Below are positions 1 through 8,056 of a stretch of 19,269 bases of DNA, piece by piece. The notes below the pieces were generated by a model, which was not told the DNA's origin, made no database searches, and saw nothing but the letters and a program-made list of their open reading frames with translations. Position 1 is the stretch's first letter. Each line of letters starts with the position of its first letter. The stretch covers positions 1-19,269 of the forward strand of contig JBOHHM010000245.1 of NCBI GenBank assembly GCA_050725495.1, read 5' to 3'. The translations under genes and the position numbers were made by a program. The stretch comes from JBOHHM01 sp050725495. GTDB taxonomy: Bacteria; Pseudomonadota; Gammaproteobacteria; Burkholderiales; Burkholderiaceae_C.

Positions 1-2096
1 CGTGCCGCAGCGCGGTCGGAAATCATTTTGGGCGTGATGAACACCAGCATTTCCTGCTTGTTGGCGGTACGCGACCTGGTCTTGAACAGATTGCCCACGG
101 CAGGCAGGTCGCCCAGCAGCGGCACCTTGGTTTCGCTCTCGGCCTCGTTGAGTTCGAAGATGCCGCCGATCACCACGGTGCCGCCGTTTTCCACCAGCAC
201 CTGGGTCTTGATGTGCTTGGTGTTGATCGCAAAACCGGCCGCCGTCGCCTGCCCCACGCTGTCCTTGTTGACATCGAGGTCCAGGATGATGTTGCCCTCG
301 GGCGTGATCTGGGGCGTCACCTCGAGCTTGAGGTTGGCCTTGCGAAAGGCGATCGACGTGGCGCCGCTGGCGGTGGCCACCTGGTAAGGCAGCTCGGTAC
401 CCTGCTCGATCAAGGCCTTGGTCTGGTCGGCCGTGACCACACGCGGGCTGGACACCACCTTGCCTTTGCCGTCGGCTTCAAGCGCCGAGATTTCCAGGTT
501 GAGGAAGCGAGTGGCCGCGGTATTGAACAGGGAGACGGCAAAACTTGCGGGGTTGTAACCACTCTGCCCCACTGCAGGCAGGCTCACGAAGCTGTTCTGC
601 GTCGTTCCCGCGATGCCGTCGACGTACGAGGGGCCGAAACTGCCGCGCACGTCATTGCCGTCATTGCTGCCCACCCGAACGCCGGGACGCGCCACACCGC
701 CGCCCAGGCGCACACCGAGAGACTTGCCGAAGGTGTCCGAGGCCTCGACAATGCGCGCCTCGATCAAGACCTGGCGCACCGCAATGTCAAGCTTGGCGAT
801 CAGCTGCTGCACCTGCTCGAGCCTGGAACTGATATCCGACACAAACAGCTGGTTGGTGCGCGGCTCGGCGATCACGCTGCCACGGGCGCTCAAAATGCGG
901 GCGCTGCCGCTGGCGCCCCCAGCACCGCCTGCGGTCAGCTGGGCAGCGATGTCGCCCGCCTTGGTGTAGTTGAGCTGGAATGCCTGGGTTCTCAGGGGCT
1001 CCAGGCTCTGAATGGCCGCCTTGGCTTCGAGGTCCAGCTTTTCCTTGGCGGCCAGCTCGTCCTTGGGCGCAATCCACAGCACATTGCCGCTCTTGCGCAT
1101 GCCCAGGCCCTTGGCATCCAGAATGATGTTCAGGGCTTGGTCCCAGGGCACGTCTTTCAGACGCAAGGTGACGGAGCCGGTCACGCTGTCGGAGGTGACG
1201 ATGTTGAAGTTGGTGAAATCAGCAATCACCTGCAGCAAGGAGCGAATCTCGATGTTCTGGAAGTTCAGCGACAGCTTCTCGCCGCTGTAGCCGGGGCCTT
1301 GTGTCAGCTTGCTCGGATCGACCTTCTGCTGCCGTACTTCCACCACGAACTGGTTTCCGCTCTGGTAGGCGCTGTGCTCCCAGGCTCCCTTGGGCTCGAT
1401 CACCATGCGCACCCGGTCGCCCGTCTGGAACGTGGTGACGCTTTGCACCGGTGTGCCGAAGTCGGACACATCCAGACGCCGCCGCAGGCCCTCGGGCAGT
1501 GTCGTCTTCAGGAATTCAACGACCAGGGTCTGTCCCTGCTGGCGGATATCGACACCGACCTGGTTGTTGGCCAAGTCCACCACCACCCGGCCCGCACTGT
1601 CCGCGCCGCGGCGGAAGTCCAGGTCCTGCAGCGGCAAGGTGCCGCGGTTGCGGCTTTCTGCAAAAGCGGATGTGACCGCAGGCGGCGCCACGGCGACCGA
1701 ATCGAGTGATATGAGCAGCGATTTGCCCTGGATCTGGGCCTTGTACGCCGTCGCCTGCTTGAGATTGAGAACCACGCGGGTGCGGTCGCCGGCCTCCACC
1801 ACGTTGACCGACTTCAGGTTGCCCTGGTTGATGTCCACGCTGGAGCGGCCCAAGCCATTGGTCACCCCGGGGAAATCGAGCGCAATCCGCGCGGGCACCT
1901 GGATGGAGAAGCCTGCGGGAACCGCCGCAATCGGCTGTGAGAGGTCGATGCGAATCACTTCAACGCCGCCCTGAATCGAGCCGGTCACGGCTTCAATGGC
2001 ATTTTGTGCATGGGCAGACAGCGAGATCAAGGCGGCCCCCAGGGCCGTCGCCACATGCCTGAGTGCTCGTCGTGCTGTCATGTTCTGGTTGTTCAT
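1..2096 (-). CDS. pilQ: Type IV pilus secretin PilQ (3' end outside the window)
   Basis: Forms the outer-membrane secretin ring through which the type IV pilus leaves the cell. The 698 codons seen begin with a basic, hydrophobic signal peptide, probably cleaved after AHA at residue 30. Two AMIN-type beta domains follow (about 35-130 and 165-270); in this family they bind peptidoglycan. A short secretin N-terminal domain lies near 272-345, an N1-type domain near 370-440, and the secretin core from about 437 to the edge, ending in the typical VFITPKMIS stretch. That ending suggests only a few C-terminal residues are missing. The start ATG overlaps the pilP stop (ATGA), so the two are probably translationally coupled. 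In relatives aroK and aroB often follow, but they would lie outside this window. The family call is firm; the domain borders are estimates. Confidence 0.95.
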   Translation of the reverse strand, partial: MNNQNMTARRALRHVATALGAALISLSAHAQNAIEAVTGSIQGGVEVIRIDLSQPIAAVPAGFSIQVPARIALDFPGVTNGLGRSSVDINQGNLKSVNVVEAGDRTRVVLNLKQATAYKAQIQGKSLLISLDSVAVAPPAVTSAFAESRNRGTLPLQDLDFRRGADSAGRVVVDLANNQVGVDIRQQGQTLVVEFLKTTLPEGLRRRLDVSDFGTPVQSVTTFQTGDRVRMVIEPKGAWEHSAYQSGNQFVVEVRQQKVDPSKLTQGPGYSGEKLSLNFQNIEIRSLLQVIADFTNFNIVTSDSVTGSVTLRLKDVPWDQALNIILDAKGLGMRKSGNVLWIAPKDELAAKEKLDLEAKAAIQSLEPLRTQAFQLNYTKAGDIAAQLTAGGAGGASGSARILSARGSVIAEPRTNQLFVSDISSRLEQVQQLIAKLDIAVRQVLIEARIVEASDTFGKSLGVRLGGGVARPGVRVGSNDGNDVRGSFGPSYVDGIAGTTQNSFVSLPAVGQSGYNPASFAVSLFNTAATRFLNLEISALEADGKGKVVSSPRVVTADQTKALIEQGTELPYQVATASGATSIAFRKANLKLEVTPQITPEGNIILDLDVNKDSVGQATAAGFAINTKHIKTQVLVENGGTVVIGGIFELNEAESETKVPLLGDLPAVGNLFKTRSRTANKQEMLVFITPKMISDRAAA

Positions 2097-2635
2097 TTCG
2101 ACCTCTCTTGCAACTGCAACGTGGCTGTGCGTTCAATCCACTCACCTGCCGCGTCCTGCACGATTTCACGCAAGGCAACCTCTGTCTCGTTGATTTTGGT
2201 GATTCGTCCGAAGTTCTGGCCAAGATGGTTGCCGGCACGGACCTGGTACAACAGGTTGTCCACCCTGACCAGGGCCACGGGCTGACCGGCCTTGTTCAGG
2301 CTCCCCACCATGGTCATCGCGTCCAGCGGGAAAGCCTCCAGCGCCTCCTTGCGGCGCGCCAGCTCAGGGGCAATCAAGGCCGCATTGGCGGCAGCCCGGT
2401 TCGACTCGCGCTTGAGCGCCTGCGTCAGCTTCTGGTTGCTGAACGGATCGGTCGCGCTTTCCTGGGAGTACCCTTGGGGTGCAAACTGCTTGGGCTCGGC
2501 AATCGGCGTCACCTTGGGTCGGGTCTGGTTGCGCTGCTCCGTCATCCATTGCTGCAACTCCTCCCTCCCGGAGCTGCTACACCCCGCCAGGGCCAGCCCC
2601 AGCAGGCAGGCCACGCCCATGCGCACAAGCATCAT
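2093..2635 (-). CDS. pilP: Type IV pilus assembly lipoprotein PilP
   Basis: Inner-membrane lipoprotein that links the PilN/PilO alignment complex to the periplasmic domains of the PilQ secretin. The 180-residue product starts with a lipoprotein signal ending in the lipobox LAGC, with the lipidated cysteine at residue 19. A proline- and glutamine-rich linker follows. The C-terminal half is a small beta domain containing a VDNLLYQVRAGNHLG stretch and a G-RI--I---E pattern typical of PilP. The start ATG overlaps the pilO stop (ATGA), and the stop overlaps the pilQ start. An alternative start one codon later would make little difference. Length and position fit the family. Confidence 0.95.
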   Translation of the reverse strand: MMLVRMGVACLLGLALAGCSSSGREELQQWMTEQRNQTRPKVTPIAEPKQFAPQGYSQESATDPFSNQKLTQALKRESNRAAANAALIAPELARRKEALEAFPLDAMTMVGSLNKAGQPVALVRVDNLLYQVRAGNHLGQNFGRITKINETEVALREIVQDAAGEWIERTATLQLQERSK

Positions 2636-3306
2636 TTTTTAGCTCCTGCAGATGCAGCAGCCTTGCGCTGGGCTGCCACTTCATCCAGATCCAGATAACG
2701 GAAGGTCTTGGCCGTGGCATCCATGGTGAGTGCGCCGTCACGCGCAGGCACGACCGTCAGGTTGTTCAGTGTCACAATCCGAGAGAGGTTGGCCACATCG
2801 GACGCGAAAGCGCCAATGTCGTGGTAGCGCCCCGTCACACGAACGGCGATCGGCAACTCGGCGTAGTACTCCTTGACCAGGACCTGCCCAGGACGGAACA
2901 GGTCAAACTGCAGACTGCGGCCCAGGCCGGCCTGGTTCACGTCGGATAGCAGCGCGTCCATCTCGGCCTTGCTGGGAAGCTGCTTCTCAAGCTGGGTCAC
3001 ATACTGCTGAACCTGCTCGCGCTGCTTTTTCAAGGCCTCCAGGTTGACGGCCTGGGCCAGCTTCTTCGTGTATTCGCCGCGCAGCACCACCTCCTTGGCG
3101 CGCTCGGCTTCCAACTCGTCGTTCGAGTTCGTGAGCCACACGAACCACAGAATCACCACGACCAGCACGCTCACCGCGATGGCCAGCGCATAGCGCGGCA
3201 GGGCCGGCCACGATGAAGGGTCATTGGGGTTGAGCCCCCGAAACTGGGACTGCAGCGGCGCCAGCAAGGTGGCGAAGTCAAGATTGGGCGATCGTTTTTT
3301 TGCCAT
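2632..3306 (-). CDS. pilO: Type IV pilus inner-membrane alignment protein PilO
   Basis: Bitopic inner-membrane protein that pairs with PilN in the periplasmic alignment subcomplex of the type IV pilus. The 224-residue product has a short basic cytoplasmic tail and one membrane helix at about 38-60 (ALAIAVSVLVVVILWFVWL). A charged coiled-coil stretch follows at about 63-115, then a ferredoxin-like periplasmic domain with the family's pattern of YYAELPIAVRVTGRYHDIG near 147-165. The C-terminal tail is rich in Ala and Lys. It starts 11 bases after the pilN stop and its own stop overlaps pilP. Nothing is truncated. Confidence 0.95.
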   Translation of the reverse strand: MAKKRSPNLDFATLLAPLQSQFRGLNPNDPSSWPALPRYALAIAVSVLVVVILWFVWLTNSNDELEAERAKEVVLRGEYTKKLAQAVNLEALKKQREQVQQYVTQLEKQLPSKAEMDALLSDVNQAGLGRSLQFDLFRPGQVLVKEYYAELPIAVRVTGRYHDIGAFASDVANLSRIVTLNNLTVVPARDGALTMDATAKTFRYLDLDEVAAQRKAAASAGAKK

Positions 3307-3317
3307 GGCGTCAGGAG

Positions 3318-3950
3318 TTACGTCTTGGCAGGAGTCGCGGCTGCAGCAGCAGGTGCAGCGCTGGCGCCCTGCGTTGCCCTGTCAGCTTCGCTCGTACGCT
3401 TGAGGGTCACGCGCAGCGTGAAGTTGGAGACGCGACGCTGGTCACGCTGGCTCAGCGTGACGTTGGCCGCAATAATTTCCACCAGCTCGGGCCGGGTCAG
3501 CCACGGACTGTGGTTGGCCAGATTGCGCAGCAATTCGGAGACCCGTTCATTGGACTGGGCCACCCCTTGCAGGGTCACGTTTTGGCCGTCCTGCTTCAAG
3601 CTGGAGACGTACACGCCCTCCGGCAGCTGCCTGACCAGCTCGTTGAGCAGGTGTACAGGCAGGTTGCGATTGGCCTGCAGATCTTCAACCGCCTGCTGGC
3701 GGGCACGCAGCGCTGCGATTTCAGCTTGCAGGGTGGCAATGTCCTTGATCTGATTGTCAAGCTGCCTGATCTCGGCTTGCAGATAGGCATTGCTGGCCTG
3801 CTGGCCCAGAATCTGTGCCTGATACCAAAGATAGATGGCGCCGGCCAACACACCGCCGACCAGCGCGGCCGTGCCCAGCGAGGTATAGAAAGCATCACGT
3901 CTGCGCTTGCGCGCCGCTTCACGGTGTGGCAGCAGGTTGATCAAAATCAC
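3318..3950 (-). CDS. pilN: Type IV pilus inner-membrane protein PilN (GTG start)
   Basis: Partner of PilO. Its short cytoplasmic N-terminus binds PilM, and its periplasmic coiled coil and domain pair with PilO. I place the start at a GTG that overlaps the pilM stop (GTGA), giving a 210-residue protein that begins with the family hallmark ILINLLPHRE. An upstream in-frame ATG at 3980 would add ten residues inside pilM and hide this conserved N-terminus. A GGAGG ribosome site lies eight bases before the GTG. One membrane helix sits at about 21-43, followed by a coiled coil rich in Gln, Glu and Leu. The Pro/Ala-rich C-terminal tail has no recognised role. Confidence 0.93.
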   Translation of the reverse strand: MILINLLPHREAARKRRRDAFYTSLGTAALVGGVLAGAIYLWYQAQILGQQASNAYLQAEIRQLDNQIKDIATLQAEIAALRARQQAVEDLQANRNLPVHLLNELVRQLPEGVYVSSLKQDGQNVTLQGVAQSNERVSELLRNLANHSPWLTRPELVEIIAANVTLSQRDQRRVSNFTLRVTLKRTSEADRATQGASAAPAAAAATPAKT

Positions 3951-5026
3951 TGCAGAAACCTCCGCATCGCCAGACCGCACGATGTGAGGTAGGAAGGCGC
4001 TTCACGGCGCATCTTCTTTTCCCGCACACCTTCGCCAATCTCCATGCCTTCAAAGGGATTGAGCAGGCTGCAGGCGAACGAGGTTTGTTGGGTCACCATC
4101 TCGGTCAAGCCAGGCAGCGCGGCCGACCCGCCCGCCAGCAGCACGTAATCGACCCGGTTATGCGGCGTACTGGTAAAGAAAAACTGCAGTGCGCGCCCGA
4201 TCTCCTGGGCCATGCTCTCAACAAAGGGACGCAGCACGCCAGTGGCGTAATCGTCGGGCAAATCGCCATTGCGCTTCTTGGCCTCGGCCTCCTCCGGCGA
4301 AAAGCCATACTGCCGCACAATCAGCTGCGACAGCTGGGCTCCGCCGAAGGCCTGGTCACGGTCATAGAGAAGCTCGTCGTTGCGAATGACCTGCATGCTG
4401 GTGGTGAAGGCTCCCACCTCGAACAAGGCCACCATGGTGTCCATGCCCTTATTGGGCAGGTTCTCGATCAGCCGGCTGGTGGCCAGCCGGGATGCATAGG
4501 ATTCCACATCGATGATCACGGGCTTGAGGCCGGCCGCCTCCGCCAGCCCCTGCCGGTCCTGGACCTTTTCCTTGCGCGAGGCTGCAATCAGGACTTCCAC
4601 GTCGCCGGCCGATGTGGGGCTGGGCCCTATCACGCAGAAGTCCAGGCTGACCTCGTCGAGCGAGAAAGGGATGTACTGGTTGGCCTCGGATTCCACCTGG
4701 ATTTCAAGTTCCTGCTCGCTCATGCCGCCCGGCAGGATGATCTTCTTGGTGATGACGGCCGACGGCGGCAGGGCCATGGCCACGTTTTTGACGCGGGTTC
4801 CGCTCTTCTTGACCACGCGGCGCACGGCCTCGGCGACCTCGTCGAACTTCTCGACATTGCCGTCCGTGATCCAGCCGCGCTCCAGCGGCTCGATGGCACA
4901 ACACTCAAGCACCAGGTTCCCGGCCTTGTCACGACCCAGCTCCACCAGCTTGACACTGGACGAACTGATATCCAGGCCGAGCAAGGGCGCGGGCTCACGA
5001 CTAAATAACGACCCCAAAGAGAGCAA
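3947..5026 (-). CDS. pilM: Type IV pilus assembly actin-like ATPase PilM (TTG start)
   Basis: Cytoplasmic actin-fold protein that binds the PilN N-terminus and forms the inner ring of the pilus assembly platform. The 359-residue product has the nucleotide-binding phosphate-1 stretch LLGLDISSSSVKLVELG near 15-31. It also has an LPGGMSEQELEIQVESEA stretch near 98-115 and the C-terminal adenosine loop LLAGGSAALPGL near 297-308, all typical of PilM. The start is TTG at 5026, preceded at five bases by AGGGGA on the minus strand. This gives the usual MxxLGSLF-like N-terminus, and there is no in-frame ATG nearby that would keep it. It is the first gene of the operon and overlaps pilN by GTGA. Confidence 0.94.
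   Translation of the reverse strand: MLSLGSLFSREPAPLLGLDISSSSVKLVELGRDKAGNLVLECCAIEPLERGWITDGNVEKFDEVAEAVRRVVKKSGTRVKNVAMALPPSAVITKKIILPGGMSEQELEIQVESEANQYIPFSLDEVSLDFCVIGPSPTSAGDVEVLIAASRKEKVQDRQGLAEAAGLKPVIIDVESYASRLATSRLIENLPNKGMDTMVALFEVGAFTTSMQVIRNDELLYDRDQAFGGAQLSQLIVRQYGFSPEEAEAKKRNGDLPDDYATGVLRPFVESMAQEIGRALQFFFTSTPHNRVDYVLLAGGSAALPGLTEMVTQQTSFACSLLNPFEGMEIGEGVREKKMRREAPSYLTSCGLAMRRFLQ
3959..3963 (-). promoter_or_regulatory. Ribosome binding site deciding the pilN start
   Basis: On the minus strand a GGAGG lies eight bases upstream of the GTG at 3950, inside the last codons of pilM. It is the main reason, with the conserved MILINLLPHRE-type N-terminus, for preferring GTG over the upstream ATG at 3980. 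Confidence 0.75.
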
Positions 5027-5125
5027 GGCAGTCCCCTGGAAAAATCAGTCACACAACGCGACCGGACAAACTTGAGAATTCACTTGAATGCTATCAGCAA
5101 GCCCTTTGTCCAGGAAAGATTTTTC

Positions 5126-5154
5126 CCAATATCGGTCCTTGTAACCGTTGTCAA
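5126..5154 (-). promoter_or_regulatory. Putative sigma-70 promoter of pilMNOPQ
   Basis: On the minus strand a perfect -35 box TTGACA (5154-5149) is followed after 17 bases by TATTGG (5131-5126), a weak -10 box with three of six consensus bases. This would start transcription near 5119 and give a leader of about 90 bases before the pilM TTG. Spacing and position are right; the poor -10 suggests either an activator or a low basal rate. Inferred by eye only. Confidence 0.5.
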
Positions 5155-5184
5155 AAGCCTACGCTTCGAGTTACTCCTGTAAAA

Positions 5185-5203
5185 CCCTGATACCCACTCA
5201 GGG
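5185..5203. repeat. Perfect inverted repeat in the pilM-mrcA control region
   Basis: CCCTGA and TCAGGG face each other across a seven-base spacer. The element lies upstream of both divergent promoters, about 30 bases beyond the pilM -35 box and about 65 bases before the mrcA -10 box. It could be an operator. It has no T-run, so a terminator is unlikely. The rest of the 5027-5300 gap shows only the two candidate promoters. Confidence 0.4.
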
Positions 5204-5268
5204 CGCGAATGCCATCACCGGCAACAATACTGGCAACGCCGGGAAATGCCGGTTTGAAGTCAGATTTT

Positions 5269-5274
5269 TATAAT
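5269..5274 (+). promoter_or_regulatory. Candidate -10 box of the mrcA promoter
   Basis: A perfect TATAAT lies 26 bases before the mrcA ATG, which would give a leader of about 20 bases. The position 17 bases upstream (near 5246-5251) has no recognisable -35 box. A TTGAAG at 5254-5259 is too close (nine bases) to serve. The promoter is plausible but its upstream half is weak. Confidence 0.5.
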
Positions 5275-5300
5275 GCTGACGCGACTTTACGTGAACCTCT

Positions 5301-7706
5301 ATGCCCTCCAACCCCCATCGTGACGACACCACCAAGCCCGCCAGTGCCGCTGGAAGCCAACGCCCCGCGTGGATGCGTTGGTTGCTGCGCCTGGCGTTTT
5401 GGGGAGCCGGCCTGGCAGCCGCCGGCGCGGTATCGGTACTGCTGGTCGTGGCGGTGGCCATGGCCATGGCCTACCCCAATTTACCGGATATTTCCGACCT
5501 TGCCGATTACCGGCCCAAGTTGCCGCTGCGCGTCTATTCATCGGATGGCGCGTTGATTGGGGAGTTTGGCGAAGAGCGCCGCAACCTGACGCCCATCAAG
5601 GACATTCCCAAGGTCATGAAGGATGCGGTGCTGTCGATCGAAGACGCGCGCTTCTACCAGCATGGCGGGGTGGACTACATCGGCGTCATCCGCGCCGGCC
5701 TGGCCAACGTGGGCCGCTTCAAGAGCCAGGGCGCCTCCACCATCACCATGCAGGTGGCGCGCAACGTCTATCTTTCTTCCGAGAAAACCTATACCCGCAA
5801 GATCTATGAAATCCTGCTGACCTTCAAGCTCGAACACATGCTGAGCAAGGACCAGATTCTGGAGATCTACATGAACCAGATCTTCCTGGGTAATCGAGCC
5901 TATGGCTTTGCCGCAGCTTCCGAGGCCTATTTCAACAAGCCGCTCAAGGACATCACAGTGGCCGAAGCCGCCATGCTGGCCGGCCTGCCCAAGGCGCCAT
6001 CGGCCTACAACCCGATCAGCAACCCCAAGCGCGCCCGCGCGCGCCAGCTCTACATCATCGAGCGCATGGAAGACAACGGCTTCATCACCAAGGAGCAGGC
6101 CCTGGCCGCGGCGAAAGAGGAATTGAAGATCCGCTCGGGGCCCGACAACGGGCGCGTGCATGCCGAATACGTGGCCGAGACCGTGCGCCAGCTGATGTAC
6201 GCCCAGTATGGCAATGAGATCTACACGCGCGGCCTGCATGTCTACACCACGCTCAAGGCCGCCGACCAGAACGTGGCTTACCGGGCGCTGCGCAAAGGCA
6301 TCATGGATTTCGAGCGGCGCCAGGTCTACCGCGGTCCCGAGAAGTTCGTCGACCTTCCCGCCGACCCGAAGGAAGCCGAGGACGCCATTGACGACGCCCT
6401 GGTGGAACACCCGGACAACGATGATGTGATGTCGGCCGTGGTGCTGCAGGCGAACGCCAAAAGAATTGTTGCGATTCGCCAGAACGGCGAAACCATCGAG
6501 ATCACGGGCGAGGGCCTGCGTCCTGCGCAGTCCGGCCTGTCGGACAAGGCGGCGCCCAATATCAAAATCAGGCGCGGCGCCGTCATCCGCGTCGTCAGGA
6601 CTCCCAAGAACAGCTGGGAAATCACCCAACTGCCCGAGGTCGAGGGTGCGTTCGTGGCGCTCGACCCGCGCGATGGCGCAGTCAAGGCCCTGGTGGGCGG
6701 CTTCGACTTCGGCAAGAACAAGTTCAACCATGTGACCCAGGCCTGGCGGCAGCCCGGCTCCAGCTTCAAGCCCTTCATTTATTCAGCCGCCCTCGAAAAA
6801 GGCTTCACGCCAGCAACCACGGTCAATGACGCGCCACTGTTCTTCGACGCCGGCGTGACCGGCGGCCAGCCCTGGGAACCGAAGAACTACGACGGCAAGT
6901 TCGAGGGTCCGATGCCGCTGCACACGGCCTTGGCCAAGTCCAAGAACATGGTCTCCATCCGCATCCTGCAGGCCGTGGGCGCGCAAAACGCGCAGGAATG
7001 GATCACGCGCTTCGGTTTTGAGGCTGACAAGCACCCGGCCTACCTGACCATGGCGCTGGGCGCGGGTTCGGTGACACCGATGCAAATGGCCACGGCCTAC
7101 TCGGTGTTCGCCAACGGCGGCTATCGCGTCAACCCCTGGCTGATCACCAAGGTGACCGACCAGAAGGGCAAGGTCCTGGCCGAAAGCCAGCCGCCCTTGC
7201 TCAATGAATCGGTGCGCGCCGTCGACGCCCGCAATGCCTTTGTGATGAACCGGCTGCTGCAGGAGGTCGCGCGCTCGGGCACGGCAGCCCGGGCCCAGGC
7301 CACGCTCAAGCGTACCGACCTGTATGGCAAGACCGGCACGACCAACGACTCTATCGACAACTGGTTCGCTGGCTTCCAGCCCACGCTGGCGGCCGTGGTC
7401 TGGATCGGCTACGACACGCCGCGCTCGCTGGGTGAGAGCGAAACCGGCGGCCGCCTCAGCCTGCCAGTCTGGATCAACTTCATGGAGAGTGCACTCAAGG
7501 GCGTCCCGGTGATGGAACTGCCCGTCCCCGAGGGCGTGCTGAACGTCGGGGGCGAATGGTATTACGACGAGTATGTCAAGAGCGCGGGCGTGAGCAGCCT
7601 GGGGCTGGAGGACAAGAGCCAGCTCAATTCGGAGGGACGGCCGCCGAGGCAAGCGCTACCGCCAGCCGACGAACGAAAGAGCATTCTGGATCTGTTCAGG
7701 AACTAG
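5301..7706 (+). CDS. mrcA: Penicillin-binding protein 1A (bifunctional murein transglycosylase/transpeptidase)
   Basis: Class A penicillin-binding protein that polymerises lipid II into glycan strands and cross-links the peptides on the periplasmic side. The 801-residue protein has a cytoplasmic basic tail and one membrane helix at about 32-53. The GT51 transglycosylase domain carries EDARFYQHGG (about 114-123), GASTITMQVARN and an EIYMNQIFLG stretch. A middle OB-like region follows. The transpeptidase domain has the active-site SSFK near 486-489, SKN near 546 and KTG near 675. All catalytic motifs are present and the length is usual for PBP1A. Divergence from pilM is a conserved arrangement in Proteobacteria and links wall synthesis with pilus assembly. 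The gene is also called ponA. Confidence 0.97.
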   Translation: MPSNPHRDDTTKPASAAGSQRPAWMRWLLRLAFWGAGLAAAGAVSVLLVVAVAMAMAYPNLPDISDLADYRPKLPLRVYSSDGALIGEFGEERRNLTPIKDIPKVMKDAVLSIEDARFYQHGGVDYIGVIRAGLANVGRFKSQGASTITMQVARNVYLSSEKTYTRKIYEILLTFKLEHMLSKDQILEIYMNQIFLGNRAYGFAAASEAYFNKPLKDITVAEAAMLAGLPKAPSAYNPISNPKRARARQLYIIERMEDNGFITKEQALAAAKEELKIRSGPDNGRVHAEYVAETVRQLMYAQYGNEIYTRGLHVYTTLKAADQNVAYRALRKGIMDFERRQVYRGPEKFVDLPADPKEAEDAIDDALVEHPDNDDVMSAVVLQANAKRIVAIRQNGETIEITGEGLRPAQSGLSDKAAPNIKIRRGAVIRVVRTPKNSWEITQLPEVEGAFVALDPRDGAVKALVGGFDFGKNKFNHVTQAWRQPGSSFKPFIYSAALEKGFTPATTVNDAPLFFDAGVTGGQPWEPKNYDGKFEGPMPLHTALAKSKNMVSIRILQAVGAQNAQEWITRFGFEADKHPAYLTMALGAGSVTPMQMATAYSVFANGGYRVNPWLITKVTDQKGKVLAESQPPLLNESVRAVDARNAFVMNRLLQEVARSGTAARAQATLKRTDLYGKTGTTNDSIDNWFAGFQPTLAAVVWIGYDTPRSLGESETGGRLSLPVWINFMESALKGVPVMELPVPEGVLNVGGEWYYDEYVKSAGVSSLGLEDKSQLNSEGRPPRQALPPADERKSILDLFRN

Positions 7707-7714
7707 GGAGCGGC

Positions 7715-8044
7715 TCAGGCGAAGAATTCAAGAAGCAAGCCGGCCTGCTCGCTCGCATAGCGCGACAAATTGGCGCAGAACTCGCCGTTGCCCTTGGTGT
7801 CCGTCCATTGTTTGCTATCAAATTTATAGTGATAGCCACCTGATCGGGCCGCCATCCACACCTCCTGCAGCGGCTTTTGCAGGTTGATGATGATCTGGCT
7901 GCGGTTGCGAAAGGTCAGCGTGATCATGCCGCCCACGCGCTGGCTGTCGATGTCGGCATCGGTTTCCTCGTTGATGCGGTCGCAACTCAACTCAATGCGC
8001 CTGAGCAGGCTTTCCGCGCGGTCCATGTATTCGAGGTCGGTCAT
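7715..8044 (-). CDS. cyaY: Iron-sulfur cluster assembly protein CyaY (bacterial frataxin)
   Basis: Small acidic iron-binding protein that modulates IscS-driven iron-sulfur cluster assembly in the cytoplasm. With the ATG at 8044 it has 109 residues and begins MTDLEYMDRAESLL, the usual frataxin first helix with its acidic face. The beta sheet follows, with GGMITLTFRNRSQIIINLQ and a GGYHYKF stretch, then a C-terminal helix. A TTG codon at 8074 would add ten residues with no family counterpart and would overlap the lptM start. The gene faces mrcA with only eight bases between stops, and its start lies 12 bases from the divergent lptM start. A perfect inverted repeat (7814-7836) sits inside the coding region. 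Confidence 0.93.
   Translation of the reverse strand: MTDLEYMDRAESLLRRIELSCDRINEETDADIDSQRVGGMITLTFRNRSQIIINLQKPLQEVWMAARSGGYHYKFDSKQWTDTKGNGEFCANLSRYASEQAGLLLEFFA
7814..7836. repeat. GCTATCA...TGATAGC palindrome inside cyaY
   Basis: A seven-base perfect inverted repeat with a nine-base, AT-only-but-one spacer, markedly richer in A/T than the surrounding gene. Its left half with flank, TTGCTATCAAAT, resembles the copies at 17381 and 9684. It encodes part of the GGYHYKFDSK stretch, so the reading frame stays intact. Confidence 0.6.
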
Positions 8045-8056
8045 TACAATTTCGCC

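Noticed and set aside
213..1709. Plus-strand open frame of 498 codons opposite pilQ
   Set aside because: It is antisense to a clear secretin gene, has a His/Gln/Leu-rich composition typical of mirrored G+C-rich codons, and shows no family motif.
5538..6731. Minus-strand open frame of 397 codons opposite mrcA
   Set aside because: The plus strand carries all PBP1A catalytic motifs. The antisense product resembles nothing and repeats Val/His/Asp-rich mirror composition.
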